This document shows positions 1 to 11,600 of a stretch of DNA of 64,000 nucleotides, piece by piece. Positions within the stretch are counted from its first letter, which is position 1. Every line of letters begins with the position of its first letter. Both the position numbers and the translations under genes were made by a program. The DNA lies in the NCBI GenBank assembly GCA_018902385.1, contig JABSSW010000004.1, forward strand, positions 930,001 to 994,000. The letters are read 5' to 3'. The notes beneath the pieces were generated by a model. The model searched no databases. It was not told where the DNA came from and was given only the letters and a program-made list of their open reading frames with translations. This DNA comes from Physcia stellaris (Eukaryota > Ascomycota > Lecanoromycetes > Caliciales > Physciaceae).

Positions 1-30
1 TTAGGACGAAATCGGAAGATGATGTTTTCT

Positions 31-898
31 TCATGTCATCTTCCAAGGCTTTGTGCCGAGGGCGGGTACACGTCTTGTCATGATGAGAAAGTTGGTGGCG
101 AAGAATGATAAATAAAGCTGCACCACACCAGACCATATGATACAACCGAAGAAGGTTTGCTTTCTTGCGTTGTCGATTCGTTGGTGATTGGACACGCCTA
201 TCATTTGCCAACCCGGGTGCGAAAATGATTCCAACAATATGAAGGAGGCCATGGCAATGTTGTGAGCCCTCACTCGGGTTCCCACCTGTTCGCATTGATC
301 GTGGTCCCCGGATTTGTTGAAGATGAAGGCTAAAAAGTTGCACCACCCTCTTGCAAGATAATGATTCGGTCCAGTAACGCCAAAATTCAACGTCAGGATT
401 ACGCCAATTTACACAAGGAGGCCACAGGACGGAAAGGTAATCAGACACCGACAGGATGACCTTAGAGTTCATCTTGCGGCCTGACACTAAAAGTTCTCGT
501 GGACTTTCTGTTCCTTGTCATTCTCGTCTAATGAGACCATGCCATAATGTCAGGGAAACAGAGGACAATCATGATGTATGAAACATACTCTGGAATTTTG
601 CTCTACCTCAGCTGATAGCCTTCTTTTGTTTCGTGATGAGACATAAGCAGAATTGTGCCCTATCGAGTCAGTCACCGAGATGCTAGAATTTTCTGACATG
701 GCAGCGGTCGACGTCCACAATACGAACAAAGAGAATTATGGCTGTGATCTTGTCGCCCAAAGCATGGCTGTATCCACCAAAGCTACCTAAACGCACCCAA
801 GATCGGCAATTTGCAGTTGGGTTCAGACGTCGAAATTTACAGGTAGAAAACTCAAACACAACGAACAGATAAGACCCGAGGCCCTGTATCGCTACCAC
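31..898 (-). pseudogene. possible remnant of a fungal membrane protein gene
   Basis: The minus strand holds two open stretches that look protein-like: 31-390 (119 codons, with hydrophobic segments such as NIAMASFILLESF and IIWSGVVQLYLSFFATNF) and 683-898 (with a segment reading SFGGYSHALGDKITAIILF). Between them (about 540-680) a third short open stretch exists. No clean ATG or convincing splice set joins them. The composition recalls an uncharacterised polytopic fungal membrane protein, but I cannot name a family. It may be a decayed gene, or the exons of a gene I failed to assemble. Function unknown. Confidence 0.3.
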
Positions 899-2195
899 AT
901 CGCCCTAACTGCGACCACAGTCGGGTGAATGGCAGTCGATGCAGGTAGAAGATGCGACATTCGTGTAAATCATCGAATGAGCAGCGTCCACGTCGCTAAA
1001 GTAACATCGTACAGGTATCTAGATACTACCAACGTCGGGAAAAAGCGACTAGGTGTAGTAGGAGAGGTAGTAAAATGCAAACAAGAAACGGTTTTAGCGC
1101 ACGAACTGGTTCGGAACAAATATCGCGAATAATGCTGAAGTCAGAGATTGCGGTTTAATGCGATAGAGTGACTAGTCATGATGAATTCAATGTTACAGCA
1201 ATAACCTTTGTTCTGTCATACTCGAGCCACTGTAATTTGAATTCATTAACAGTCGTCCTCACAATAGAATATCGACGAATCGTCTCAATTTCAATAATAC
1301 GTCAACACAGAGTTTTCTGAATGAATAAGAATATTTCTAAATATGTGATCAAGATCAGCGAAGAAAAAATACTGCTTATTGAATCCGCTTGCTAAATCCT
1401 ACAAGAATCAGATTTCAAATGCTATTATGATCCAATATGTAGCCGCTTGAAAGAAAACATCAAGGCCTAGAATGTTGGTATAATCTCGAGAACAAAGACG
1501 GGATGTGCACGTACCGAAGTGAGATGTGCGCGTACCGGAATGGGATGTGCACGTACTGGCAGCGTTGACCAAATGACTTTGATCAATGAGATCATGAAAT
1601 CTTTTCAGCGATGATGCTACAGATTTTAATAAATTTTGTTAGAAACTTGAAAAGTCAAACAAATCACTGAAATTAGGAGCACACAAGACATCTCAGTGTC
1701 TCATATATCGCTCAGTCAATTCACGATTTCTGCTGCTCTCTCAATCGGAAGAGCATTGAGTCAAGAAGTTGCTTTATGAACCTTCGTTACTGTCCCTACG
1801 GCTTGACGGTCAGGGCCTAGGAATTATTGAACAAGTCAAATGAATGCCAGTTGATCTGATCAAAGCGAAATTTGTGTATTTGCCGTGATTGAATGTAACG
1901 CTTCTGCTATGCTGCCTGATCTTTGATCTGCCTCGACCAGACCTTCGTGACCGTACGGAAATCCATCCCCAACCTAGGCTTGGGTACATTAGGGCGCGCC
2001 AGTCGTGAGCTAGCACGAGATCTTGTGCAACCTCGGAATCGGCTCTCGGAAAACGATCCCGGAAGGTTAAAGTTGCCGCGCAAAACCCGCCCAAGCGCCC
2101 AACAACGCAGCCATTTTCCAGTATAGCCAAATTTCCAATGCTGTCGCAAACTATGAAGCTCAATTGACCATCCTTTCAACAAAAAGGCAAAACTG
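899..2195. other. gene-poor stretch
   Basis: Moderately AT-rich DNA without a coding signal I can support. Short open frames on both strands overlap each other around 1.8-2.2 kb and look like chance. It contains the small tandem repeat at 1500-1562. Confidence 0.5.
1500..1562. repeat. 21-bp tandem repeat, three units
   Basis: Three adjacent 21-bp units (1500-1520, 1521-1541, 1542-1562) share the core GATGTGCACGTACCG with a few substitutions; unit 2 has GCGCGTAC in place of GCACGTAC. Each unit contains a palindromic GTGCAC or near match followed by CGTAC. No gene overlaps it. Confidence 0.85.
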
Positions 2196-2284
2196 TGGTC
2201 CCGGAGGGGATTGAACCCTCAACCTTCGCGTTGTCAAGTAGAGACTTATTAGCACGACGCGCTAACCAATTGTGCCACGGAACC
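2196..2284 (-). tRNA. tRNA-Ile (anticodon AAU) with a 15-nt intron
   Basis: Read on the minus strand the gene starts GGTTCCGTGGC and ends CGGGACC plus discriminator A. The acceptor arms pair over 7 bp with one G-U. The D arm contains AATTGGTTAGCGC and the T arm GGTTCAATCC. The anticodon stem TCGTG/CGCGA encloses loop CTAATAA (anticodon AAU), interrupted one base 3' of the anticodon (between positions 37 and 38) by a 15-nt intron, the canonical place for a eukaryotic tRNA intron. Mature length 74 nt. Internal A and B boxes would serve as the polymerase III promoter. Confidence 0.95.
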
Positions 2285-2989
2285 TGTCGGGCTTTCCTTC
2301 AAGCGGTGCTTTGAGGAATTATTGCTAAGATCAATCTAATTTTAATATATATTGTCAAAAACAACGAGGATAAAAGGAAAGGGAGAAATCATCTTCGGTA
2401 ATTAGAGCAAAGCAAGAGAATATAACTACTACTAACTCGAACTAGGCTTACTGTCGGAAAGAACAGTCTTCGCAGAGGGTCTAGCTGCCAGTTAGGATCT
2501 AGTGCTAAATGGATTTAGCGCCTTGACACCCGCACATAAATTTGCTTCATATCTCATCTTACGAGAACAACGAGATTTCAGAGCAATGCAATGGTTGTCA
2601 CCCATTTTCTCTCCATAGCGCAGAAACGTTCCAGGAGCTGTTAATTGATGGCTCGAAACGCCGAGTTCTACTCTAATGCAAGGCATCCAACGCTATCCTC
2701 GTACCAAATAGTCTGTCCACGACACTAAAACCAAGTCAAGACAGTGCTTTCAGACTAGCGGCCTGATTGGCACTCCCATGCCGCACATGCAGACCTAGCT
2801 TGTTCACACACTTCACCATAGACTTCTGTCTAGGTACCATTGGGATTTTATAGCGCGGTGATCAGAATGCAAGCCGCATCCTCCTAGTCAACCTTTTCCC
2901 CGCAAGAGATCTCGGAGTACAATAAGTAAGACCCTCTTTTCTCTCGATCATTCATGGTGAAGTCGAGTATTGTTGGAATGAAATAGATC
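2285..2989. other. intergenic, upstream of P450
   Basis: No gene seen. The last 100 bases before 2990 would be the 5' region of the P450 gene. Confidence 0.5.
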
Positions 2990-4667
2990 ATGTCGCTTCA
3001 TGGCTCTCAACCATTTGAAATATCGGCTAACTTTGGGAATGGATTGAAGCTCGTCGCTGTAGGGCTCACGGCCTATACGCTCTATGGGGCGATATGGCGG
3101 CTATACCTGTCACCTGTTGCCCACATTCCAGGCCCACGCTTTGCGGCACTGACCTTCTGGAATGAGTTCTACTACGATGTCTTTCTTGGGGGTAAGTATA
3201 CGTGGAAGCTATTAGAGTATCATGAGAAATACGGTGAGAACTGCCCCTGGACAATACCAGAGACGATGAATTAATTGATGCATGTCAGGTCCTATCATCA
3301 GGATCAACCCTCACGAAGTCCACATCAACGATCCAGAATTCTACGATGAGATATACGTGGGAGCAAGCAAAGCAAAGACTGACAAATGGTATTGGTCGGT
3401 GAGTTACAGAGCAGGTTCATCCTACAAAGACCCTACTGAGGCCTATGTAGATGCGCATGTTTGGCCAGCAGGATGTCTCCGCCTTCGATACCTTAGATCA
3501 CGACAAGCATCGTCAACGCCGCGAGCCCTGGAGCCCCTTTTTCTCCAAGCAATCAGTCACACGTCTACAGCCACTGCTTATCCAGAAAGTCGTAGATAAG
3601 TTGTGTATGAGATTGGCAGAGTATCAGAGCGCTGGAAAGCCCGTAGTAATGACGCATGCCTTCGCTTGTGTGACTACAGATATCATCTCCGATTATAGCT
3701 TTCCCGAAGGCTACAATCTTCTCGACAAACCCGAGTTTGACTCTGAACACTACGAAGCCTGGATGACCTTATCTAGCTTTAGCCACCTGCTTAAGCAGTT
3801 TGGTTGGCTCTACCCGGTTCTCGACGCCATGCCCACGTGGGTTACTAAGTACACGAGTCCAGAAATGTACCTCGTTCTCCAGAGCCAAGGAGTCCTGCTC
3901 CAGCAATCCATCGCTATCAGCAAACAGCGAGACAATCCCAACTACAAGGAGACAGGCCGCCCATCTATGATGGAGACCTTTATGAACTCGCCTACCCTCC
4001 CCGAATCCGAGAAACGCCCTGAAAGAATCAAAGCCGAAGCCCAGATCGCCATTGGCGCAGGTACTCTCACGACCGCGCACGCGCTCAAAGCAGCTACCTA
4101 CCATATCCTCGCCAATCCCCCGATCCACGAAAAGCTGATGGCTGAGTTGATAACTAGCATCCCAGATCCAGGCAGCCCACCCACTCTCCGTCATCTAGAG
4201 CAATTACCTTATCTCAAAGCCATAATGCAGGAGACCCTTCGGATCTATTATGGAAATTCACATCGCCTTCAACGCATCTTCCCAAACCAAGTCGTCCAAT
4301 ACAAAGATTATGCAATTCCCCGGGCACCCCTATCGGCATGTCTACAGTCCACATCCACGACAACCCGCGAATTTTCCCTGAACCCTACAAATTTGATCCT
4401 TCACGTTGGCAAGGTCCGAACCCACCTTTCAAGTATATGGTTGCCTTTGGACGTGGCAGCCGGCAATGTGTTGGCATGGAGCTCGCGAAAGCGGAACTCT
4501 TGACGACGTTAGCGAATATGTTTCGCAGATTTGGGAGAGACATGGAACTGTACAATACCGTGAGGGCGAGGGATATTGATACGGTATATGATGTGTTCAA
4601 CCCCTTACCCAGTCGGCAGAGTAATGGATTGATGGTCATGTTCAAGAAAAAGGAGGGCTCAGAGTGA
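2990..4667 (+). CDS. cytochrome P450 monooxygenase, three exons, one apparent 1-bp frameshift
   Basis: Membrane-anchored haem-thiolate monooxygenase of the fungal type found in secondary or xenobiotic metabolism; substrate unknown. Exons are 2990-3233, 3289-3398 and 3451-4667 (introns of 55 and 52 bp). The N-terminus has a hydrophobic anchor and the hinge [10 protein letters not shown]. The K-helix ExxR is ETLR in [17 protein letters not shown], and the haem loop is [10 protein letters not shown] with the cysteine ligand. The sequence resembles trichodiene-oxygenase-like P450s ([18 protein letters not shown]). At 4318-4321 a run of four C should be five for [10 protein letters not shown] to read through; with one added base the product is about 523 residues, a normal P450 length. 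All catalytic motifs survive, so this is either a recent frameshift or a sequence error. Confidence 0.88.
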
Positions 4668-5342
4668 GTGAATAGGACCAGGTGGTAGAAACCTGGGGAC
4701 AGTAAGTTGCTCTTCGTGTATACATGTCTTGTAATGTCTCGTATTCACTATCCAATAGCGTGGAAGAGTTTGATCAATACACTTCCTGTACATCTTCTGC
4801 GAAAGCTTTGGTCTCAGCGTCATGCATTGCTCCTCCGAAATACTTCCTCTTCAAGTACACAGGCCGCGCATCATGGGTCTCTGTGTTTTCTGGGGGATAC
4901 GACAGTGAGACGTCACCTCTCGTAAAATTATGCCACCCCGGGACGGGTACGTGCATCGCATGCGTGACTAACAGCTTTGAATGTGGGGAAGGTCTGCTGA
5001 ACATGCTCTGGGGAGCCACTTGTGTCACCACCACTTCGAACACGGTTGGTGGTTTTTTCATTTCGTCATTGGACTCGTATTCGGTGCAGAAGGACAATCG
5101 CAAACTATGCATGAGGGGCAAAAGTGTAGAACCCCAGTCGCAAAGGACAGTCCCTCTTCTCATGATGACTTGTGCTAATGTAACTGTAGGATTTCCTCTC
5201 TCATTTTGTGCGCTTTGCAAAATAGCAATATATAAGACCTTCGCTGCAACGCTTCCTCTTGTTGTCTCTTCATGTGCTGGAACCTCTGTCATTCATAAAA
5301 CGTACCTCTAATTCTTGACAATCTTCTCAATCTACATTTACA
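4668..5342. other. intergenic between P450 and secreted-protein gene
   Basis: Both strands stay open here (4724-5311 plus, 4774-5292 minus), but neither frame looks like a protein family, and the right end has promoter character. I treat it as non-coding. Confidence 0.5.
5229..5236 (+). promoter_or_regulatory. TATA-like box of the secreted-protein gene
   Basis: TATATAAG lies 107 bp upstream of the ATG at 5343, followed by pyrimidine-rich sequence and ATTCTTGACAATC-type leader. Position and context fit a core promoter; inference only. Confidence 0.45.
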
Positions 5343-6305
5343 ATGAAGCTCACCGCTGCGTTTCTCTCCTTCCCCCTTTTACTCTCATCAATCCTCGCTC
5401 CAGCTCTGGCTATCTCTGTTCCCTCGCCCGCCCTCAGCAAGCGAGCAGACAATATCACGGCACCCTACTATCTCAAGACGAAAACCCTCGATAGACGTCA
5501 CAGGAACAAAGACGGGCTTTATGTGTGGGCTTACCATACCGGTACTGCTCCTTCCCTTCCTCTTCCGTTTCCCCCAACCCTTCCCCTCTGCCCCTATCCT
5601 CATCCACCATCCTCTTCCATCAAGTCTCTAGCCTCCCAACCACAACCGCTCCTCCCCAACAGACGAAAAAGTTAGAAAGGAACCCACTAAAACCCCTCCA
5701 CAGGCGCAGGACTCAACGACGCCGTCCTCGGCAGCAAAGACTACGCCCGACCCGCCTACCTGAACAACAGCGTGCAGGTCTTCGATCTCGGGACCGAGTT
5801 CCCGTGGAGTTTCACTCTGGCGTCGGATACCAATTATGCTGGTTTGTTCAGATCTTAGCGAGAGTGGGGAAGGAGGAAAGAGGGAGGAATGCTAATGGAG
5901 AGTAGGCTGGGAACCCGTCTCCATCGACGTCGGCTATGGCACCTCGGGTCTATTCCTTAATGCGAGTGGGTTGCAGTGGACGGAGTATGGTGGGTTTGGG
6001 GGGTGGTTGGGTGCGTTTGCTCTCTCTCCTTCTCTCCCGCCTCCCTTCTACCCTCTACCCCTTCCCCTCTCCCTTCCCGTACCCACCTTCACCCTTACTC
6101 CATCATTATTCATCCTCAGACTACATGTACCCTTTACTATCTCCATCCACCCCACGCCGTTACCCAGATATTCGCAGCTAACAAAGCCCCAGCATGCGAT
6201 TGGTTCCACGGCCTCCCGCAGCTGTTCTGGAAGGTGGAGTATGTGAACTATAACATCAGTACCTGTGCGCGGGTGCTGCTTGTTACTGAGGCGGTTGATG
6301 CTTGA
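5343..6305 (+). CDS. small secreted protein of the fungal DUF7907-like family
   Basis: Four exons: 5343-5541, 5704-5841, 5906-6010 and 6178-6305, giving 189 residues. Residues 1-23 are a clear signal peptide (MKLTAAFLSFPLLLSSILAP then ALA), followed by SKRAD, a possible dibasic processing site. The mature part reads GLYVWAYHTGAGLNDAVLG, TEFPWSFTLASDTNYAGWEP and CDWFHGLPQLFW; these phrases match, from memory, a family of uncharacterised fungal secreted proteins (DUF7907). Two N-glycosylation sequons (NIT, NIS) are visible. Function unknown. Introns 1 and 3 are unusually long (162 and 167 bp, against 64 bp for intron 2) and consist largely of C/T tracts. All splice phases agree (phase 1), which supports the model. 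Confidence 0.85.
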
Positions 6306-6765
6306 GTCTTGAACCGGGCAGGATTGTGGGTAGTGAATGAGTTATGGTACGTTGAGGGTTTTTTTAGGGGGGTTTGGGGGTTTTGATTTAAGGGGGTTGG
6401 AGGGATTTTGCTTGAGGGGATGGTGCATGAGATGGTGGGGACGTGGGGAGGAGATTTGTGGGAATTTGGGGTGTGGGTTGACTGGTACCGCGAGCTATGT
6501 GTGAGATGTATGTGAGCGGTGGCTTTCGGATGCTCTTGATGAGGATGGTTTGCATAGTTACGTTGCTGCATTTTGCTCCTGTTGTCCACGGACATGTAGA
6601 AGTTAGAGACACAGTGAAGATACAGTAAAAAACCGAGGATGGAAGAGTGTGAACCATGAATGTAATGATTCAGCCGGAAATGTAATTATGCACGCAAAAC
6701 ATTGCTCAGATGGCCAATCTAAGCCACAATTCCGAGGCCAAAACCACCCGCGATACCAGCTAACA
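6306..6765. other. convergent intergenic region
   Basis: Lies between the 3' ends of a plus-strand and a minus-strand gene and should hold both 3' UTRs. Strongly G/T-skewed stretch at 6340-6440. No gene seen. Confidence 0.55.
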
Positions 6766-8136
6766 TTACCACCCTCCCCACCGGCGACGATTAGCCGCTT
6801 CGTACTCATCCTCATTGTATCCCTCCCACTCCTGTCGCATGCTACTCGCCGTCCTCGGCGCAGTCCCCGGCCCAGCTCTCCGTGTCCCATAGAACTCGCA
6901 TCGCCCATACAGACTCAGCCACCCTTCGATCCTTCCACCGCCTAAGAAAGTGACGGCGCCTGTGCACTGATTACCGAAGCTCATTTGGCCTTCGCCATTT
7001 TCCTGCCCTCGCCATCTGCACGGCACCGGCTTGTCGGAGGACTCGTAGGGTCGGGTTTCGATGTGGAGGATGCCGGAGAACATGCCGAAGTCGTAAGCGC
7101 CCCACAGCCCGGGGGTGTCGAGGGTCAGGGTGAGGGACAAGTTGTCGGCCCAGTCTGGCCATTCGCCTTCGATGGTTGGGCATTCGATGTCGTAGTGTCC
7201 GTTCAGGAGACCCAGCTTTGGGAGATCCTGGCTCGAAGATTCTTGCTTGACTTTGGATTCTCGCTTGACGCTCGGCTCTTTCTTCGGAGAAGTAGTTGCA
7301 GCGCCGGGTCTTTGACCCATTGGTACGAAGCCGCTGCTCCTTCTAGCGGTCTGTTTGGGTCTAGGTCGTTCTGGTGAGGAGGTTTGAGGTATACTTGAGC
7401 GTTGACCGATCGGGAAGCCCCCTCCACTTCTTCGAGCTGTATTCTTCTTAGGCTTGTCCTCCTCGTCGGAGGATTCAGCGATCCCGCTCGATCTCTGGCC
7501 AATCGGAAAGCCTCCTGTGCTTCTCCTAGCTGTCTGCATTGGCCAGTCTTTCCTGTCCTTTTTCACTTCACCGTGGTCCTTCTTATCGGTGGACTTCGGA
7601 GCGGCGGCCTTTGCTTTCTTCCCTGGTGGTGGTTTTTCCGAATCGCCCCCATTGACAACAACTTGACCTTGCGGTCCAAAACTAATATTGATGTTGACAT
7701 TGTTGACCATATCTGATTGCTTCCGCTTTTTCCCCGCTGTAGTTTCTTTAACGGGGGTAGCACCCATCTGGGCCTTGTATTCTGCCTTCGCTTTCCGGTC
7801 TGCTGCTATGTACTCCTTCTTCAAATCTGCCTCGAGCTTTGTGACGGCTTTTGGCACTGCCAGCTTCGACCCATTGAGGGCTTCAAGCAGGCGCATCTTG
7901 GCTCTAGCTTTGTCTTTGGAGGGAGGCAGTCCATAGTGAATCAATTGAGCCTCGTACCAGTGCCCTACTTGATCTTTGGGCGCCTGGGCGCCAGCCGATT
8001 TCTTGAGATCGGGGCGGAGAATTGAAGTGATTTCGGCAATGGATGCGCGCTTATGTCTGTTGAGATTTCCCACTTCGACATAGAGATCACCGTTGTAATG
8101 AAACCCATCTCTCGAAACTGGTGGAGCGAAGGACAT
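6766..8136 (-). CDS. basic, repeat-containing hypothetical protein, likely nuclear
   Basis: Single-exon gene of 456 residues; I start at the ATG at 8136 because the frame upstream (to 8301) is hydrophobic nonsense unlike the rest. The first ~100 residues contain a helical module (GDLYVEVGNLNRHKRA..., HWYEAQLIHYGLPPSKDKARAK) reminiscent of a SAP-like or DNA-binding fold, which is only a guess. Residues ~150-310 are lysine-rich and disordered, with GKKRKQS as a possible nuclear localisation signal. This part has three copies of a motif TARRS-x-GGFPIGQR (the third reads SGFVPMGQR). The C-terminal ~110 residues (HYDIECPTIEGEWPDWADNL, GLWGAYDFGMFSGIL, EGWLSLYGRCEFYGTRR) form a compact domain that looks conserved among fungi. 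Function unknown. Confidence 0.85.
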   Translation of the reverse strand: MSFAPPVSRDGFHYNGDLYVEVGNLNRHKRASIAEITSILRPDLKKSAGAQAPKDQVGHWYEAQLIHYGLPPSKDKARAKMRLLEALNGSKLAVPKAVTKLEADLKKEYIAADRKAKAEYKAQMGATPVKETTAGKKRKQSDMVNNVNINISFGPQGQVVVNGGDSEKPPPGKKAKAAAPKSTDKKDHGEVKKDRKDWPMQTARRSTGGFPIGQRSSGIAESSDEEDKPKKNTARRSGGGFPIGQRSSIPQTSSPERPRPKQTARRSSGFVPMGQRPGAATTSPKKEPSVKRESKVKQESSSQDLPKLGLLNGHYDIECPTIEGEWPDWADNLSLTLTLDTPGLWGAYDFGMFSGILHIETRPYESSDKPVPCRWRGQENGEGQMSFGNQCTGAVTFLGGGRIEGWLSLYGRCEFYGTRRAGPGTAPRTASSMRQEWEGYNEDEYEAANRRRWGGW

Positions 8137-8627
8137 CGTAGAGGGTGAAGGAGCGTAATGTAGCAGATCGGGGTCTGTGGGGCTTAAGCGCAAACAGGGA
8201 AACGAAAGGAAAGTGGGAGGACAAAGGAGTATTGGCAGGATGATATTGCTATTGAGGTGACTAGCTTGAGCAATGTCAATGCTAATTTTCAAAGTCGTCA
8301 AGCGAACTGTTGTAAAGACTGTCGTGATTGAGAGCGAAGAATGGCAGGAGTAGGGAGTATCAGAGAGCGGGTAAAAGCTTCAGGCGAGCCTCGCGGGGTC
8401 GTTCCGCCTAAATGACGACGGCGGCTCGGCGGATCTTGGCTTCAACACTGCAAGCCTTCACTAAGGCGCTAGGTGAATTGAAGGCGGCACAGCCTAAAGA
8501 TGTTTGGCAAGGCTGGCCCTGGTTTCTGGTTTTGCTTGGGCGAGGTTCACTTCTGTCGTTTCTTTTATCGCACATTCATGGCTGATATGCATCTCTGCGT
8601 CGGCGTTTTCTGGAGTTTTGACTTGCA
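8137..8627. promoter_or_regulatory. divergent promoter region
   Basis: A 491-bp interval between the starts of two divergently transcribed genes (basic repeat protein on minus, CorA-like transporter on plus). It must contain both promoters. I see no specific binding site. Confidence 0.5.
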
Positions 8628-11600
8628 ATGGCCCTGGATGCTGCTACCGCCCAAGAGATGCTTCGGAGGCTCGCCGAAGACCGAGCAACTTACCTCAGTA
8701 CCCTGACAAGAGCCGAAGATTTATTGAGTCAAGCGCTGGCGGCAAGTGCTGGAATCAGAACCACTCCACAGCTCACATCAGACACTATACGGCGGAATAC
8801 TGGCACCACATTCGACGTTGAGAGCGTCCAGAATGGATCGACAACCCAGGTTGACTCCGACTCCGACACGGATGACGATGAATCTCTGTTCGTTCAGCAA
8901 AGTTTACCGCCAGAAAGCTATGATGAGCAGGGTCTAAGGGAGCATATCAAGACATACAGATGGACTGAAAGTGGTCGTGAAATTTTGGGTGATGTCTTGA
9001 AGGAAGACCTACCATCAGAGGAGTCTATGTTCCCCCGATCTGTGGGGGCAGTAGCAGATCGTTCCCATCTGACCCATTACTCAATCTTTGATGTGGGTAA
9101 CGATGGCGCTCCTCTACCAATCAGGCCTATGGGAACCAAGGATACCAGTGCCACTTCAAGAGCGACGGCCATCTGGGAGAATATCAGAAAGACAAACGCT
9201 GATCCGGAACGACAACGATTAGCCGTTGGACGGATAACAATCGTGCGAGAGCCATCCGCAATACTTTTCGCCGCTCTTCATTACACCATGAACAAGCATT
9301 TCGATGTAGATGGTCTATTTCAGTTATTGTACGATGAGAAGACGCGGGTGAGTCGACCTTTTGGTTCCTTGGTTAGGAGTATACTGTTGAAGCTGCAAAG
9401 CATGGGAAAAGATACATCTTCAAGGACTCACCTTAACATAGTGTATTCCTCATCAGCCTTTTGCACCGAACCCCAAGCAGAGAAATACCTTTGTCTTCTC
9501 TTTCGATTACTACACGATAGTCGGCGACGAATGGTAAGCTTCAGGCTTCCGATCTCTATTCTTCGTGGATGCCTCGCTAAGAAAACAGCTAACAGAACGT
9601 AGCAAACCAATGACCTGGCAAAAAGCAGACGAGGATCTTGATGATGATGGCGGTCATATCCCAGTCAGCCGCTGCTCTTCGGTTGTTGCTCTCCAATTAG
9701 CTAGTGAGCCGATCGCGAAAGTCAGGAACAAAGGAAGGCGAGTGAAAAGAATCTTTGGTGATATTCACGACCCATTTGCCCCGTGGCGTATTCTTTCCAT
9801 CCAGTGTTATCCGGATTGGAAGAGCAGCGTCGATTCACATGACTCTACTAAGCATTATGTCAATGGACCCGAGGCTTTTCTCGTGACTCTACGTGCTGAG
9901 TACAAGGACGCTCAGAAGCGACTCAAAGAGGTTTATAATCGAATATCAGATCTCGTCCGGACTCCTGTAAGCGTTGTTTTTCTTTTCAATGTGTTCATAG
10001 ATTTGCTCATCCTCCATCGTCTACGCATGAATAGTTGGCGAACGACAAAACCTATTCTCTTTCTAGACCCACACTGCGTCCAGTCATGGATAGTCTGAAG
10101 TCACTTATTTTGATTCGCAGTACTTTGGCGGGTTTTTATAGGCTGATGTTTTCTCTTAGGCAGATTTCATGTTCAAGCAATCTATCAGGGATCGGCTACT
10201 TTTCGAGGACGATGATTTTACTTATTCTAGGCGATACTTTTGGGCTCATCAATCTTTGGGTATTATGAATGAAGACATCAATGAAATCATTACTGCATAT
10301 AGAGAAACATTCAAGGAAAAGGTTCGGAATGGGACAGATAAAATCATATGGCCTGGTGATGAGAATACGTCTTCTCGACATGCAAATTGGCGCAAACGTA
10401 TGAAACATCTACGTCAAGACATCGAGGTAGGCGAGACCCCGGTTGTTAACCAGCAGTTAATGACAAGACTCTAGCATGAGCTCGAGCAATTAGGACAAAT
10501 AGAGCAATTGAACCTTCAGAAAATGAAGGAAATCAGGGACTTACGCGACAATGTGAGTTAGAAATTGTTCATGTCAGCTCTTCTTGTCCAGAGCTTGCCC
10601 GAGTAGCGATCCACCCACTGCTTGACAACTTAGGCGCATTGCACTAGGTACTGATGCCTCCCGGCTTGCTGTATTCATGGGCTATCGGGCTTTATACGCC
10701 AACGTTCATCCGAACTATAATCGCACGAGCCGTCCACAAGTCGATGCGATGTGCGTGAAGCTAACAGTGAAGTAGCTTTTCAGCGGTACATCCGTGCTCG
10801 AGAGTCGTAGATCTGTCATGCAAGCGACTATCACCGTTCAGCAAGGACACAACATTAAGCTGCTGACGCTTGTAAGTAGTCAAGTGTGTAACTGCTCGAT
10901 GGCGTAACTTACCATGGTTTCAGGTGACTATTTTCTTCCTCCCATTGACATTTGTCACATCCAGTAAGCCCAGAAACCATTCTTGATTTTTCGTATGCTC
11001 ATCGCAATGAACAGTTTTCGGAATGACCAATATGCCTCCAACAGATAGCTTCCATGCATTCGGCATCGTGACTGCTATCATTTGCTTACCGACGTACATG
11101 CTCATTGGATCCCTAAACACTACAAGTGGCCTTAAATTCTGGACCCATAAAACAAGAACATTCTTTACATGGATTGGAAAGTGGCTGGCCAAATTCCTCG
11201 CGATCTTCGGATATAGGCCTAGCTGGACTCATAAGCATCTCGACAACATGAGGCCAAAGACCAGTAAGTCATCAATCTCAGCTATATCAGGATACTGTAC
11301 TGACCTTTGGATCCTTCAGCTGGCAAATCTGAGCGACCTGCAAGACTAAGGTCACAGTCAGCTACGGACGGTATGGCCGCTCGTGGTGGACTGGGGCCCT
11401 TATCACCCAACGGCCCTATCCTGAGCCCTCAATCAACAATGAGTCCAAAGACCACCATCAAGATCGAAGCTCGAAGCAGACCGCGATCCTTGATCGAAAA
11501 GGCCGACGCGCAGGACAGTAGCAACTCGTCCGCGTCTGCCGCTGAGCCAATTGCAGCAGTCCCACCCAAGTCAGACGCCAGACCGTCCAACGGCTGGTTG

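Noticed and set aside
1500-1562. CRISPR-like array
   Set aside because: The units are directly adjacent without spacers, and this is eukaryotic DNA.
4724-5311. Overlapping sense and antisense open frames of 195 and 172 codons
   Set aside because: Neither has family character, the two cover each other, and the right part looks like the promoter of the gene at 5343.
8137-8301. N-terminal extension of the basic repeat protein to 8301
   Set aside because: The extra 55 residues are unlike the rest and the ATG at 8136 begins sequence with good protein character.
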